Part shown: piece after piece, positions 25,458 through 33,665 of the stretch
Numbering within the stretch: the stretch's first letter is position 1
How the letters are laid out: every line of letters begins with the position of its first letter
Assembly: GCA_014804755.1 (NCBI GenBank)
Contig: JAAUZE010000020.1
Location: forward strand, 15,060-51,707
DNA: 36,648 bases
Source of the DNA: Lachnospiraceae bacterium
GTDB taxonomy: Bacteria; Bacillota; Clostridia; Lachnospirales; Lachnospiraceae
Reading direction: 5' to 3'
Notes under the pieces: generated by a model
The model's database searches: none
Told to the model about the DNA's origin: nothing
Seen by the model: the letters and a program-made list of their open reading frames with translations, nothing else
Made by a program: the position numbers and the translations under genes

Positions 25458-26417
25458 ATGAAAATTGCAGTGATTGGCTGCGGCCGCTTTGGGACGTTTA
25501 TCGCATGGTATCTGGACAGTATCGGGCACCATGTTACGTTATATGGACGCAAAACGTCGAAGCATATGGAACAGTTGATGAGAGAGCACAGGAATGAATT
25601 TCTGTCCCTTCCGGAATCGGTTGCGCTCACAACGAGTCTGCAAGCTCTGGAGGAATCTGAAGTGGTCGTGATCTCCATAAACGCGCAGGGGCTTTCGACG
25701 CTGATGGAGGAGCTTAAGCGTTACGGCATGCGGGATCAGATCATGGTACTGTGTATGAAAGGCATTGAAATCGCTACAAGGCGGCGGTTGTCACAGATCG
25801 TAGAGGCGGCTTTCCCGCAGGCAAAGATTGCCGTCTGGCTTGGCCCCGGACATGTGCAGGATTTTTATCGTGGTATTCCGAACTGCATGGTCATCGACAG
25901 CAGGGACGAAGCGGTCAAGAAACAGCTTGTCGATGCGTTTTCCGGCAGTTTGATCCGCTTTTACTACGGACAGGATATGATCGGAAATGAGATTGGTGCC
26001 GCCGCTAAAAATGTGATCGGCATCGCTGCGGGGATGCTGGACGGACTTTGTCTTTCATCGTTAAAAGGGGCGCTGATGTCCCGCGGGACGAGGGAGGTAG
26101 CGCGCCTGATCAAGTCGATGGGCGGCAATGAACTGTCGGCCTACGGTCTCTGTCATTTAGGGGATTATGAAGCAACCGTTTTTTCGGCGCACAGCCACAA
26201 CAGGCAGTTTGGGGAAAGCTTTGTAAGGGGAGAGAATTTTTCAGCGCTTGCCGAAGGCTATTATACGGTCGTCGCCCTCGTGGAGCTCGGAAAAGAGTAT
26301 CAAACCGATCTTCCCATCTGCAATGCCGTCTATGACATCTTATATGAAAAAAAAGATGCGAAACAAACCTTGGACGAGCTATTTACAAGGAGCATCAAAA
26401 ACGAATTTAATCCTTAG
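25458..26417 (+). CDS. GpsA-like NAD(P)-dependent glycerol-3-phosphate dehydrogenase
   Basis: A 319-aa dehydrogenase with N-terminal Rossmann GCGRFG (residues 8-13). WLGPGHVQDF is in the place of the GpsA SGPS/GPxxA segment. IGNEIGAAAKNVIGIAAGMLDGL contains the catalytic Lys. It probably reduces dihydroxyacetone phosphate to glycerol-3-phosphate for phospholipids, but it differs enough from housekeeping GpsA that it may be a paralogue with another substrate. GGAGG lies 7-8 nt before the ATG at 25458. Confidence 0.75.
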   Translation: MKIAVIGCGRFGTFIAWYLDSIGHHVTLYGRKTSKHMEQLMREHRNEFLSLPESVALTTSLQALEESEVVVISINAQGLSTLMEELKRYGMRDQIMVLCMKGIEIATRRRLSQIVEAAFPQAKIAVWLGPGHVQDFYRGIPNCMVIDSRDEAVKKQLVDAFSGSLIRFYYGQDMIGNEIGAAAKNVIGIAAGMLDGLCLSSLKGALMSRGTREVARLIKSMGGNELSAYGLCHLGDYEATVFSAHSHNRQFGESFVRGENFSALAEGYYTVVALVELGKEYQTDLPICNAVYDILYEKKDAKQTLDELFTRSIKNEFNP

Positions 26418-26470
26418 GGGAACTTTTTCTGATTCTATTTTTTACCTTATCTTTGCACGGGAGGAAGATC

Positions 26471-27526
26471 ATGATCATGACGGCGGAAGAGCTCAAGATA
26501 CGTCAACTGACCAACCAATATTTGATCGTTCCGGCGGATAAGCTGACGGTGGTCCGTGATCTATGCGGTATCCAGTCGCAGTTTATGGTAAATGCGCTGC
26601 ATTCGCTGAAGATCCGCTGTAATGATTATGAGGAATCCACCGCGAAAACCGGTCTTGTTAAAAACTGGACGATAAGGGGAACGGTCCACGTTTTTGCCGA
26701 GGATGATTTGGGGCTGTTCCTTCATTGTGATAACGGAAAAAACTACAGGCAGAATGAATGGAGCGGAAAATCCTTTTGGAATCAAAGAGCGGTGTGGGCA
26801 TTGACGCCTGAGCGGCAGAAATACTTAGTGGAAGTGATTCTGGAAGCCCTCAAAGAAGAACCGCATACAAGGGACGAGTTGAAAGTCATTTGCCGGGAAA
26901 ACGGCATGACGGAAACAGAAGAGGGCAGTATGTTCGACCAATGGGGCGGCGGCATTCGCGAGCTTTGCGAGCGCGGCTTTATGAACTATGTGGTTCAGGA
27001 GAAAAAAGCATACTGTTTATCGCCTGCGTTTTCACCCATTCCGCAGGAGGAAGCGGAGCTTGAGATCGCAAGGAGATATTTCACCAATATTGCCCCCGCG
27101 ACAATCCATGACGCTATGTATTTTTTTCATGCATCTGCCGCACAGGTAAAAAAGTGGCTTTCCGCGCTTCCGGTAACTGAGACCGAATGCGACGGAAAAG
27201 TCTATTATTATATCGAAAACGGGAAGTCTTATACGCACGATATTCCTGAGTGTCTGTTCCTTGCGGGTTTTGACCAGTTGATGCTGGGGTATGAAAAAAA
27301 AGAAAGCCTGTATTTGGAGCCCGAACATATGCGCGCCATTTTTAATCTTGCCGGGATCGTGATGCCCTCGGTCATGCTTCACGGGCAGGTGGTCGGGAAA
27401 TGGAAAAAGAAAGGTCATAAGCTGTCGATCACGCTGTTTACCGCGGTTGAGGGGCATGGCAAGTCCGTGATCAGGGAAAAGGCGGAGGCTCTTTGGGAGG
27501 ATTTGACTTCGATTGAATTTATGTGA
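26471..27526 (+). CDS. Winged-helix DNA-binding protein, AlkZ/YcaQ-like (HTH_42)
   Basis: A 351-aa protein of the HTH_42 superfamily, which includes DNA glycosylases that unhook alkylated or crosslinked bases. LCGIQSQFMVNALHSLKIR holds a Q-x-Q pair (Q35, Q37), the arrangement known for the AlkZ branch; YcaQ-type enzymes have Q-x-D. KNWTIRGTVHVF and FLAGFDQLMLGYEKK follow family patterns. GGAGG lies 6 nt before ATG 26471. A role in repair of natural-product DNA damage is plausible from the motif but not shown. Confidence 0.78.
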   Translation: MIMTAEELKIRQLTNQYLIVPADKLTVVRDLCGIQSQFMVNALHSLKIRCNDYEESTAKTGLVKNWTIRGTVHVFAEDDLGLFLHCDNGKNYRQNEWSGKSFWNQRAVWALTPERQKYLVEVILEALKEEPHTRDELKVICRENGMTETEEGSMFDQWGGGIRELCERGFMNYVVQEKKAYCLSPAFSPIPQEEAELEIARRYFTNIAPATIHDAMYFFHASAAQVKKWLSALPVTETECDGKVYYYIENGKSYTHDIPECLFLAGFDQLMLGYEKKESLYLEPEHMRAIFNLAGIVMPSVMLHGQVVGKWKKKGHKLSITLFTAVEGHGKSVIREKAEALWEDLTSIEFM

Positions 27527-27544
27527 TGGATTCTGACTTACCGC

Positions 27545-28060
27545 TCACGTATCGAGCTCCGCATAATATAAGGTATTGGTGTCCGTGTCGTATATGACGA
27601 TCGTGAAATTGAAGGAATACCGGTCCAGGATACTGGTGTCATCATGCCTGTCTGCGGGCTGCTCCGACTGTCTGTCTCTGAAATAATAGTAACCATGCTG
27701 AATTTCGGGAAATAGAGCGGCGCCGTTTGCAGCTTTCAGATACGGTCCTGTTTGGCTGTCTGCGGTTTGCATTCCATAGACGAGTGTAGTGAGCGTTTTT
27801 GATAATGGAAGGGGATGCCATGCGGCATCTTCTGATAACTCTTCTGCGATGCGGTTGTCAGAAAAGTTTACGGATGCGAAAAGCTGTCCATCACCGTGGA
27901 ATCCGCCATGGGAATCGCTGCTTGTAACAATGACCCCGCTGCTGATATCGACGCCACACGCATCTGCTATTTTTTCCTGAAGTGAGCGGCGGCCGTGACA
28001 GGCTGTAAGCAGGCAAAGAATCAAGATGCCTATCACGGACGGCAAAATTCTTTTCCTCAT
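27545..28060 (-). CDS. Hypothetical lipoprotein
   Basis: A 171-aa protein with a type II signal peptide: basic MRKR, a hydrophobic core, and lipobox LLTAC with the lipid-carrying Cys at residue 21. The mature part has no known domain; it includes DISSGVIVTSSDSHGG and a C-terminal strand pattern FTIVIYDTDTNTLYYAEL. TTGGAGG is 9 nt before the ATG. It is convergent with the AlkZ-like gene and is expected on the outer face of the membrane. The region upstream (28061-28347) shows no further gene. Confidence 0.8.
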   Translation of the reverse strand: MRKRILPSVIGILILCLLTACHGRRSLQEKIADACGVDISSGVIVTSSDSHGGFHGDGQLFASVNFSDNRIAEELSEDAAWHPLPLSKTLTTLVYGMQTADSQTGPYLKAANGAALFPEIQHGYYYFRDRQSEQPADRHDDTSILDRYSFNFTIVIYDTDTNTLYYAELDT

Positions 28061-28347
28061 TTGCGTAAACCTCCAAGTGTACTGACACGTTCATATATCG
28101 CCAAATGACTTGCCCGAAAATGAACGCGTCACCAGTGATTGATTCGATGTATCAATGAAAGGATATCATAGATATTTCTTTTCTTCAAGTAATCAGGCAT
28201 AGAGTCAGTTGACAGAATTTCTTGGTTAGATAGTCGGAGGGAACCATTTCAACTGCCTCGTAATAGGGGCTATATCAGGATCATGGTAGATGGTGAGCCA
28301 ATGGAAATGTGTTGATGGATTTAAGTGCCGGGGGGCGCTGCCCAAGG

Positions 28348-28376
28348 TTGACATTTTCATCGAAACATATTACAAT
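28348..28376 (+). promoter_or_regulatory. Promoter of the FMN riboswitch / ribU transcript
   Basis: A perfect TTGACA (28348-28353) is followed after 17 nt by TACAAT (28371-28376). Confidence 0.9.
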
Positions 28377-28399
28377 AGCCACGATACAACTTGATAAAG

Positions 28400-28555
28400 C
28401 GATTCTTCGGGGTCGGGTGCAATTCCCTACCGGCGGTGATTACGAAAGTATCAGTCCGCGACCTGTCACGGCGAACATGCGGTGACGGCTGATTTGGTGA
28501 CTCTTTTCCGAAAGAGGATTCCAAAACCGACAGTAAAGTCTGGATGAGAGAAGAA
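28400..28555 (+). promoter_or_regulatory. FMN riboswitch (RFN element)
   Basis: The aptamer has the classic landmarks in order: TTCGGGGTCGGGTGCAATTCC, TACCGGCGGTGAT, AGTCCGCGACC, a variable arm, TGATTTGGTG, ACCGACAGTAAAGTC and TGGATGAGAGAAG. FMN binding is expected to favour the terminator at 28704 and shut off ribU when flavin is plentiful. Confidence 0.97.
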
Positions 28556-28703
28556 AATCCTTGTAACAAGCAGGCGGTCAGATGACGTGTGTTGGTGCAT
28601 GAACATGTATGCGGCATGGCATCGCAGGACAATGCGTAAACGCTGCATCACGGTTTGCGGCGATTCGTGCGAAAACAGACAGCAGGCTTACGGTACAGGT
28701 ATC

Positions 28704-28737
28704 ATGCCCCGGACGAATCAGATCCGGGGCATTTTTG
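28704..28737 (+). terminator. Riboswitch expression-platform terminator
   Basis: ATGCCCCGGA/TCCGGGGCAT (28704-28713/28723-28732) is a perfect 10-bp stem with a 9-nt loop and a TTTTT tail, 99 nt before the ribU start. About 150 nt separate it from the aptamer, and the antiterminator must lie in that gap. Confidence 0.9.
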
Positions 28738-28835
28738 CGTAAGAAAAAGCTGCGCGTCTTTTCGTGAAAATGCGAATGCATTTGAATATGCATTTGCATT
28801 CCCGGCGCCAATACAGCCGCAGCTTGGAGGAAAAA

Positions 28836-29420
28836 ATGAAAAATAACAAAATCAGGAATATGACCATGATCGGTATGCTTTCGGCAGTTGCGTTTGTGCT
28901 GATGTTTTTTGATTTCAGCGTTCCTTTTATGCCTGTGTTCATCAAGATGGACTTATCGGAGCTTCCGGCACTGATTGGTTCGTTTGCGTTAGGCCCCCTT
29001 GCGGGCGTGATGATCTGCCTTGTAAAAAATCTGCTGCATCTGATGAAGACATCGACGGGCGGCGTCGGCGAGCTTTCTAATTTCATCCTCGGCGCGTCGT
29101 TCGTGTTTACGGCGGGCATGATCTACCGATATAAAAAGAGCAAGAAGATGGCGGTGATCGGTTCGATCGCCGGTGCGGTTGTTATGGCGCTTGTCTCCGT
29201 GCCGTCCAATTATTTTCTGGTTTATCCGGTTTACACGAAGTTCATGCCGCTTGAGCAGATCGTCGGCGCGTACGAAGCGATCAATCCGAATGTGAACGGA
29301 CTGCTGTCCTGCCTGGTTCTGTTTAACATGCCGTTTACGTTCGTGAAAGCGGCATTCTGTGTGATCATCACCATGCTTGTCTACAAAAGGATTTCGCCGA
29401 TCATCAAGGGCGTGCGCTGA
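28836..29420 (+). CDS. ribU: Riboflavin ECF transporter substrate-binding protein
   Basis: A 194-aa integral membrane protein with about six helices, the S-component that captures riboflavin for import with a shared energy-coupling module encoded elsewhere. MTMIGMLSAVAFVLMFFDFSVP and FIKMDLSELPALIGSFALGPLAGV are typical of RibU, and KNLLHL plus a Gly/Ser-rich turn follow. The FMN riboswitch upstream confirms the substrate. ATG 28836 is chosen because GGAGG is 5 nt upstream. Confidence 0.95.
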   Translation: MKNNKIRNMTMIGMLSAVAFVLMFFDFSVPFMPVFIKMDLSELPALIGSFALGPLAGVMICLVKNLLHLMKTSTGGVGELSNFILGASFVFTAGMIYRYKKSKKMAVIGSIAGAVVMALVSVPSNYFLVYPVYTKFMPLEQIVGAYEAINPNVNGLLSCLVLFNMPFTFVKAAFCVIITMLVYKRISPIIKGVR

Positions 29421-29464
29421 GCGCGCAGCGGCAATGCGGATTTTTTACAGGAAACTTTTTTTGC

Positions 29465-29492
29465 TTGCACTTTGCAGATGATTGTTTATAAT
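29465..29492 (+). promoter_or_regulatory. Promoter of the YcxB-like gene
   Basis: TTGCAC (29465-29470) is followed after 16 nt by TATAAT (29487-29492). Transcription would start near 29499, so the in-frame ATG at 29498 cannot serve as start. Confidence 0.65.
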
Positions 29493-29542
29493 TGAATATG
29501 TATCTTTATACGAAAGGAGCGCCGCACGCGCGGCTGAACGTT

Positions 29543-30022
29543 ATGGAAGTAGAATTTGACATTACGGTCACATGCGGCAGTCTGTATGATTATCTGCTGT
29601 ACTATACCTATACGTCCCTGCAGGGGCTTGTCGGTACTGCGGCAGGAGCGTTGTTTTTGGTGGAATATGCTTACAGCCGCCAGATTCTTTTTTTGATCTG
29701 CGGGGCGTTGATACTCGGTTATCTGCCGGTCAGCCTTTATTTACGGGCGAAGCAGCAGTCCTTAAATCCGGTGTTCAAAAAGCCGATCCATTATAGGCTG
29801 ACCGATGAGGGCATTGAGATTTCTCAGGGCGATGAGGTGCAGACGCAGGGCTGGGACGTATTTTATAAGGCGGGCGCAACGATGGGGAGTCTGCTTCTTT
29901 ATACGACGAAGCGGCACGCGACGATCTTTCCGAAGAGCCAGCTTCAAAAGCAGAATGTACAGGAAAAAGTGATGGAGATGATCTCAACGCACATGCCGCC
30001 GAAGAAGGTCAATATTCGTTAA
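29543..30022 (+). CDS. YcxB-like membrane protein
   Basis: A 159-aa protein. FDITVTCGSLYDYLLYYTYTS is at the N-terminus, two membrane helices lie at about residues 27-63, and the cytoplasmic C-terminal domain (IHYRLTDEGIEISQGDE, FYKAGATMGSLLLYTTKRHATIFPKSQL) matches the YcxB fold. ATG 29543 begins the family-like MEVEFDI. The only good ribosome binding site (AAAGGAG, 29513-29519) is 23 nt away, but a GC hairpin (GCCGC-ACGC-GCGGC, 29521-29534) in between would shorten the effective spacing to about 9 nt. Function unknown; likely a small membrane sensor or regulator. Confidence 0.75.
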   Translation: MEVEFDITVTCGSLYDYLLYYTYTSLQGLVGTAAGALFLVEYAYSRQILFLICGALILGYLPVSLYLRAKQQSLNPVFKKPIHYRLTDEGIEISQGDEVQTQGWDVFYKAGATMGSLLLYTTKRHATIFPKSQLQKQNVQEKVMEMISTHMPPKKVNIR

Positions 30023-30035
30023 TGGGGAAATGATC

Positions 30036-30473
30036 ATGAGATATGAGACATTTTGCGCAGAGGAGACCTTTGCGATCGGAAAGCGGCTTGGCGAGAGCGC
30101 GGCGGCAGGGCAGATCTATACGCTTACGGGAGACCTCGGCGTGGGAAAAACCGTGTTTACGCAGGGCTTTGCGGCGGGACTTTCGGTCGAGGAGCCGGTG
30201 AACAGTCCGACGTTTACCGTTGTGCAGGTATATGATACGGGGCGTCTGCCGTTGTATCATTTTGATGCGTACCGGATCGGGGACGTTACCGAGATGGACG
30301 AGATCGGTTACGAGGATTATTTTTTTGGAGACGGCGTCTGTCTGATCGAATGGGCGGATTTAATCCGCGAGATTATCCCGGCAGGTGCGTCAGCCGTTAC
30401 AATAGAAAAAGAACCGGCGCGCGGCGCGGATTACCGCAGGATCACGATTGAGGGAGCGGAATTGCAGCCGTGA
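30036..30473 (+). CDS. tsaE: tRNA t6A37 threonylcarbamoyladenosine synthesis ATPase TsaE
   Basis: A 145-aa P-loop ATPase that works with TsaB and TsaD in t6A modification of ANN-decoding tRNAs. Walker A GDLGVGKT is at residues 32-39, with NSPTFTVVQVYD, LYHFDAYR and VCLIEWAD typical of the family. ATG 30036 is preferred to 30030 because GGGGA lies 7 nt before it. It is followed closely by the tsaB-rimI fusion. Confidence 0.95.
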   Translation: MRYETFCAEETFAIGKRLGESAAAGQIYTLTGDLGVGKTVFTQGFAAGLSVEEPVNSPTFTVVQVYDTGRLPLYHFDAYRIGDVTEMDEIGYEDYFFGDGVCLIEWADLIREIIPAGASAVTIEKEPARGADYRRITIEGAELQP

Positions 30474-30489
30474 GACGGGATAAGCGGTT

Positions 30490-30548
30490 GCGAAGGTTCA
30501 CAGCCGCAGGCTAAAGGAAAAGAGGATGCGAGGGTTCACAGCCGCAGG
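30490..30548 (+). repeat. 21-nt direct repeat upstream of tsaB-rimI
   Basis: GCGAAGGTTCACAGCCGCAG at 30490 recurs as GCGAGGGTTCACAGCCGCAG at 30528 (period 38, one mismatch; one more base is shared). The outer flanks both carry GATAAGCGG (about 30479 and 30555), so the block looks like a small local duplication in the tsaE-tsaB gap. Confidence 0.8.
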
Positions 30549-30603
30549 GAGAACGATAAGCGGCGATAGAAATTTCCTGCCAAGAAAGGAACATGGTACA
30601 AAC

Positions 30604-31773
30604 TTGAAAATAGCGGCACTTGAAAGCTCGGCTCTGGCAGCGTCCGTTGCGATCATGCAGGATGAAACGCTGCTTGCGGAGTATACGGTGAATTATAAAA
30701 AAACACATTCTCAGACGCTGCTTCCGATGCTGGAGGAACTGAAACGGATGACGGAGATGGATCTGGGCACGCTGGATGCGATCGCGGTGTCGGCGGGACC
30801 GGGCTCGTTTACGGGGCTTCGCATCGGTTCGGCGACGGCAAAGGGGCTTGCCATGGCTTTGGATATCCCCATCATCGCCGTGCCGACCTTGGATGCGCTT
30901 GCTTATAATTGCTGCGGAACGGACGCGTTAGTCTGCCCGATCATGGATGCACGGCGCGGACAGGTATATACGGGTGTATACCGTTTTGAGCGGGAGAGCG
31001 GTGAGACCGGCTTGCCACTGCGCGAGCAGCTTGTGATTTTGGAGGAGGCGTGCGCGCTTCCGATCGAGGAGCTTGCAAAGCGCGCGGAGGAGCTTGCCTT
31101 GCAGCATCGGACAAGCATTCTGTTTCTCGGAGACGGCGTCCCCGTGTTTCGGGAACATCTGGCCGAATTACTCTCCGTGCCGTATGCATTTGCACCGCCG
31201 CATCGTTGTATGCAGAGCGCGGCGTCCGTTGCAGCGCTTGCCATGGTGCGGGCTGCCGGGGGCGGTATGCAGAGCGCCGAGGAGCATAAACCGTTTTATC
31301 TGCGCGTATCGCAGGCGGAGCGGGAGCGGAATGAGGCGGTTACGATCCGCCGGATGCGGGAGGAAGACTTAGAACAGGTCAGCCGGCTTGAGGAAGAGAC
31401 CTTCTCCATGCCGTGGTCCATATCGGCATTTCGCGAGATGGTAAACCATCCCGATGCGTACTATTTTGTGGCGGTAGACCGTGACAGAGTGTGCGGAACA
31501 TGCGGCATCCGCAATCTTGCGGGCGAGGGAGAGCTGACAAATGTGGTGATCCGTGAGGAATACCGCGGCAGCGGGCTCGGACAGCGCCTGATCGCCGAGG
31601 CGATCGGGAAAGCGCAGGAGGCAGGGATGCAGGCGTTTACGCTTGAGGTGCGGAAAAGCAATGCGGCGGCGATCCACGTATATGAAAAGCTCGGCTTTGT
31701 ATCTGAGGGCATCCGTCCGGGATTTTATGAAAAACCGGCGGAAGACGCTGTTATTATGTGGAAGCGTCCCTAA
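30604..31773 (+). CDS. tsaB: TsaB-RimI fusion: t6A synthesis factor joined to ribosomal protein alanine acetyltransferase
   Basis: A 389-aa two-domain protein. Residues 1 to about 235 are TsaB, an inactive ASKHA partner of TsaD: KIAALESSALAASVAI, VSAGPGSFTGLRIG, CPIMDARRGQVY. From about 245, VTIRRMREEDLEQVSRLEEETF begins a RimI-type GNAT domain with REEYRGSGLGQRLI (acetyl-CoA loop), NAAAIHVYEKLGF and RPGFYEK. RimI acetylates the N-terminus of ribosomal protein S18 and other targets. The start is placed at TTG 30604 because TsaB begins with a K-I-x-A-L-E-S-S sequence. AAAGGA is 13 nt upstream, somewhat far. Such fusions are known in Clostridia. Confidence 0.92.
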   Translation: MKIAALESSALAASVAIMQDETLLAEYTVNYKKTHSQTLLPMLEELKRMTEMDLGTLDAIAVSAGPGSFTGLRIGSATAKGLAMALDIPIIAVPTLDALAYNCCGTDALVCPIMDARRGQVYTGVYRFERESGETGLPLREQLVILEEACALPIEELAKRAEELALQHRTSILFLGDGVPVFREHLAELLSVPYAFAPPHRCMQSAASVAALAMVRAAGGGMQSAEEHKPFYLRVSQAERERNEAVTIRRMREEDLEQVSRLEEETFSMPWSISAFREMVNHPDAYYFVAVDRDRVCGTCGIRNLAGEGELTNVVIREEYRGSGLGQRLIAEAIGKAQEAGMQAFTLEVRKSNAAAIHVYEKLGFVSEGIRPGFYEKPAEDAVIMWKRP

Positions 31774-31783
31774 GATTTACCAC

Positions 31784-31811
31784 TTGAAAAAAAGAATCGC
31801 ATTGTTATAAT
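31784..31811 (+). promoter_or_regulatory. Promoter upstream of the zinc-ribbon gene
   Basis: TTGAAA (31784-31789) is followed after 16 nt by TATAAT (31806-31811), 11 nt after the tsaB-rimI stop. Confidence 0.7.
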
Positions 31812-31851
31812 TATTAAAAACACATGTTATTTAATGATTAGGAGGATTGCA

Positions 31852-32100
31852 ATGCGTCAATATGAAAATGTTACGGAAAAGAAACTGATTCAAATCGTAT
31901 GTAATTGCTGCGGGCGTGCGCTTCGGGTGGAGAGCGGCATGCTTCGGGAAGGGTGCTTTCACGCAAAGGATACGTTCGGCTATTTTTCGTCCAATGACGG
32001 AAGCTGTGAGGAATTTGATCTTTGCGAGGAATGCTATCATAAAATAACATCTGAATTTCAATTGCCGGTCACACGTACGGAGGCAACGGAATTGCTGTAA
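31852..32100 (+). CDS. Small zinc-ribbon-like protein
   Basis: An 82-aa protein with two Cys pairs, CNCCG (about residues 17-21) and CEECYH (about 60-65), spaced like a treble-clef or zinc-ribbon site. MLREGCFHAKDTFGYFSSNDG lies between them. AGGAGG is 6 nt before the ATG and it has its own promoter. Function unknown; a nucleic-acid- or protein-binding adaptor is plausible. It is followed 28 nt later by RNase Z. Confidence 0.75.
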   Translation: MRQYENVTEKKLIQIVCNCCGRALRVESGMLREGCFHAKDTFGYFSSNDGSCEEFDLCEECYHKITSEFQLPVTRTEATELL

Positions 32101-32128
32101 GGCAGATGGAAAACCACCGGGAGGAAGC

Positions 32129-33043
32129 ATGTTAGAGGTATGTTTGTTAGGAACGGGCGGAATGATGCCGTTGCCGTATCGATGGCTGACCGCCCTGATG
32201 GCGAGATATAACGGAACGAGCATTCTGATAGACTGTGGAGAAGGAACGCAGATCGCATTGCGGGAGAAGGGCTGGAGCCCGAAGCCGATCGATGTGATCT
32301 GCTTCACGCACTATCATGCGGATCACATCAGCGGACTCCCGGGCATGCTTCTGACGATGGGAAATGCGGAGCGCACGGAGCCGCTGCTTCTCATCGGTCC
32401 GAAGGGGCTTGTGCGCACCGTGAATGCGCTTCGGGTCATTGCGCCCGAGCTGCCGTTTGAGATTCAGTGCATGGAGATCACACAGCCCGAGCAGAGTTTT
32501 TCTTTTGAAGGATTCCGGATCGAAGCGTTTCGTGTCAATCACAGCGTTCCCTGTTACGGCTATACGATCGCAGTTGACCGGATCGGGAGATTCCAGCCGG
32601 AAAAAGCGATGGAGCTGGGCGTGGAAAAGCGCGACTGGGGAAAACTGCAAAAGGGCGGTGAGGTCGTCACCGAGAGCGGGGTCGTTACTTCCGATATGGT
32701 GCTCGGACCGCCGAGAAAGGGCATCAAGCTTACATATTGTACGGATACGCGTCCCACGGACAGCATTGTCAAAAATGCGGCGGGCGCGGATCTCTTTATC
32801 TGCGAGGGCATGTACGGCGAGCAGGAGAATCTGGATAAGGCAAAGGGCTACAAGCACATGACCTTTCAGGAGGCGGCGCATCTGGCTAAGGCCGCGGAGG
32901 TAACGGAGCTTTGGCTGACGCATTACAGTCCGGCACTTACGCGCGCTGAGGATTATATGAAGGATGTCAGAAAAATCTTTCCGGCGGCGTACGCAGGGAA
33001 GGACGGCAAGACGGTGGATTTGTGTTTTACGGAAGAAGCGTGA
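32129..33043 (+). CDS. rnz: Ribonuclease Z
   Basis: A 304-aa metallo-beta-lactamase-fold endonuclease that trims the 3' ends of pre-tRNAs lacking an encoded CCA. LGTGGMMP and LIDCGEGTQ open the fold. FTHYHADHISGLPG (H61, H63, D65, H66) is the zinc motif. NHSVPCYGY, YCTDTRP, CEGMYG and LTHYSP supply the further ligands. GGGAGG is 4 nt before the ATG. The family is involved in tRNA maturation, in keeping with the t6A genes around it. Confidence 0.93.
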   Translation: MLEVCLLGTGGMMPLPYRWLTALMARYNGTSILIDCGEGTQIALREKGWSPKPIDVICFTHYHADHISGLPGMLLTMGNAERTEPLLLIGPKGLVRTVNALRVIAPELPFEIQCMEITQPEQSFSFEGFRIEAFRVNHSVPCYGYTIAVDRIGRFQPEKAMELGVEKRDWGKLQKGGEVVTESGVVTSDMVLGPPRKGIKLTYCTDTRPTDSIVKNAAGADLFICEGMYGEQENLDKAKGYKHMTFQEAAHLAKAAEVTELWLTHYSPALTRAEDYMKDVRKIFPAAYAGKDGKTVDLCFTEEA

Positions 33044-33074
33044 GGTCTGTATCGTTCCAAATGGAGGAAATCGG

Positions 33075-33665
33075 ATGGGAGAAAAAAAGAAGAAACAAAA
33101 CGGCATCAAGGCGATCATCATTTTTGTGGTGCTGGCTCTTTTGATCGGAATGTACTATTTTCATATATCCAATCGTGCAGGAAAAGCGGACGCGGAAAAG
33201 AATGTGCAGTCCACTGCCGTTCAGGAGGTGCTGCTGCGCGATTTAGACCATAATTATCCTCCGACGCCGAAGGAAGTCATCAAATATTACAGCGAGATCA
33301 GCGAGTGCTTTTATAATGAGTCTTACACGGAAGAAGAATTGATTCTTCTTGCCGAGCAGGCGCAGCGACTGTATGATGAGGAGCTGATCGCAAATAAGAC
33401 GCAGGAACAGTATTTGAAGGATCTGAAAGCCGATATTGTGGAATTTCAGGAGGCAGGGTATACGATCTCTTCTTATTCCACCTCGTCAAGCGTGGATATT
33501 GAGAACTCCAAATTTAAGCAGGACGGCTATGAGTGGGCGCGCGTGTATTGCTACTATACGCTGAAGACAAAAAGCGGAACGGCCCGGACAACGGAAAGAT
33601 TTTTATTAAGAAAAGACAGCAACGGTTATTGGAAAATTTATGGGTGGGAGCTCGTGGATGAATAG
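33075..33665 (+). CDS. DUF6715-like single-pass membrane protein
   Basis: A 196-aa protein: Lys-rich N-terminus (EKKKKQNG), one transmembrane helix (about residues 11-29, [19 protein letters not shown]), and a ~165-residue outside domain with [33 protein letters not shown] and a strand-rich C-terminus ending [13 protein letters not shown]. It resembles a family of Lachnospiraceae anchored proteins; the family name is from memory. GGAGG is 7 nt before ATG 33075. Its last 8 nt overlap the tsaD start, so the two are translationally coupled. Confidence 0.75.
   Translation: MGEKKKKQNGIKAIIIFVVLALLIGMYYFHISNRAGKADAEKNVQSTAVQEVLLRDLDHNYPPTPKEVIKYYSEISECFYNESYTEEELILLAEQAQRLYDEELIANKTQEQYLKDLKADIVEFQEAGYTISSYSTSSSVDIENSKFKQDGYEWARVYCYYTLKTKSGTARTTERFLLRKDSNGYWKIYGWELVDE

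Noticed and set aside
32147-33121. Long minus-strand open frame (324 codons) opposite RNase Z
   Set aside because: Shadow of rnz; unusual composition and no start signals.
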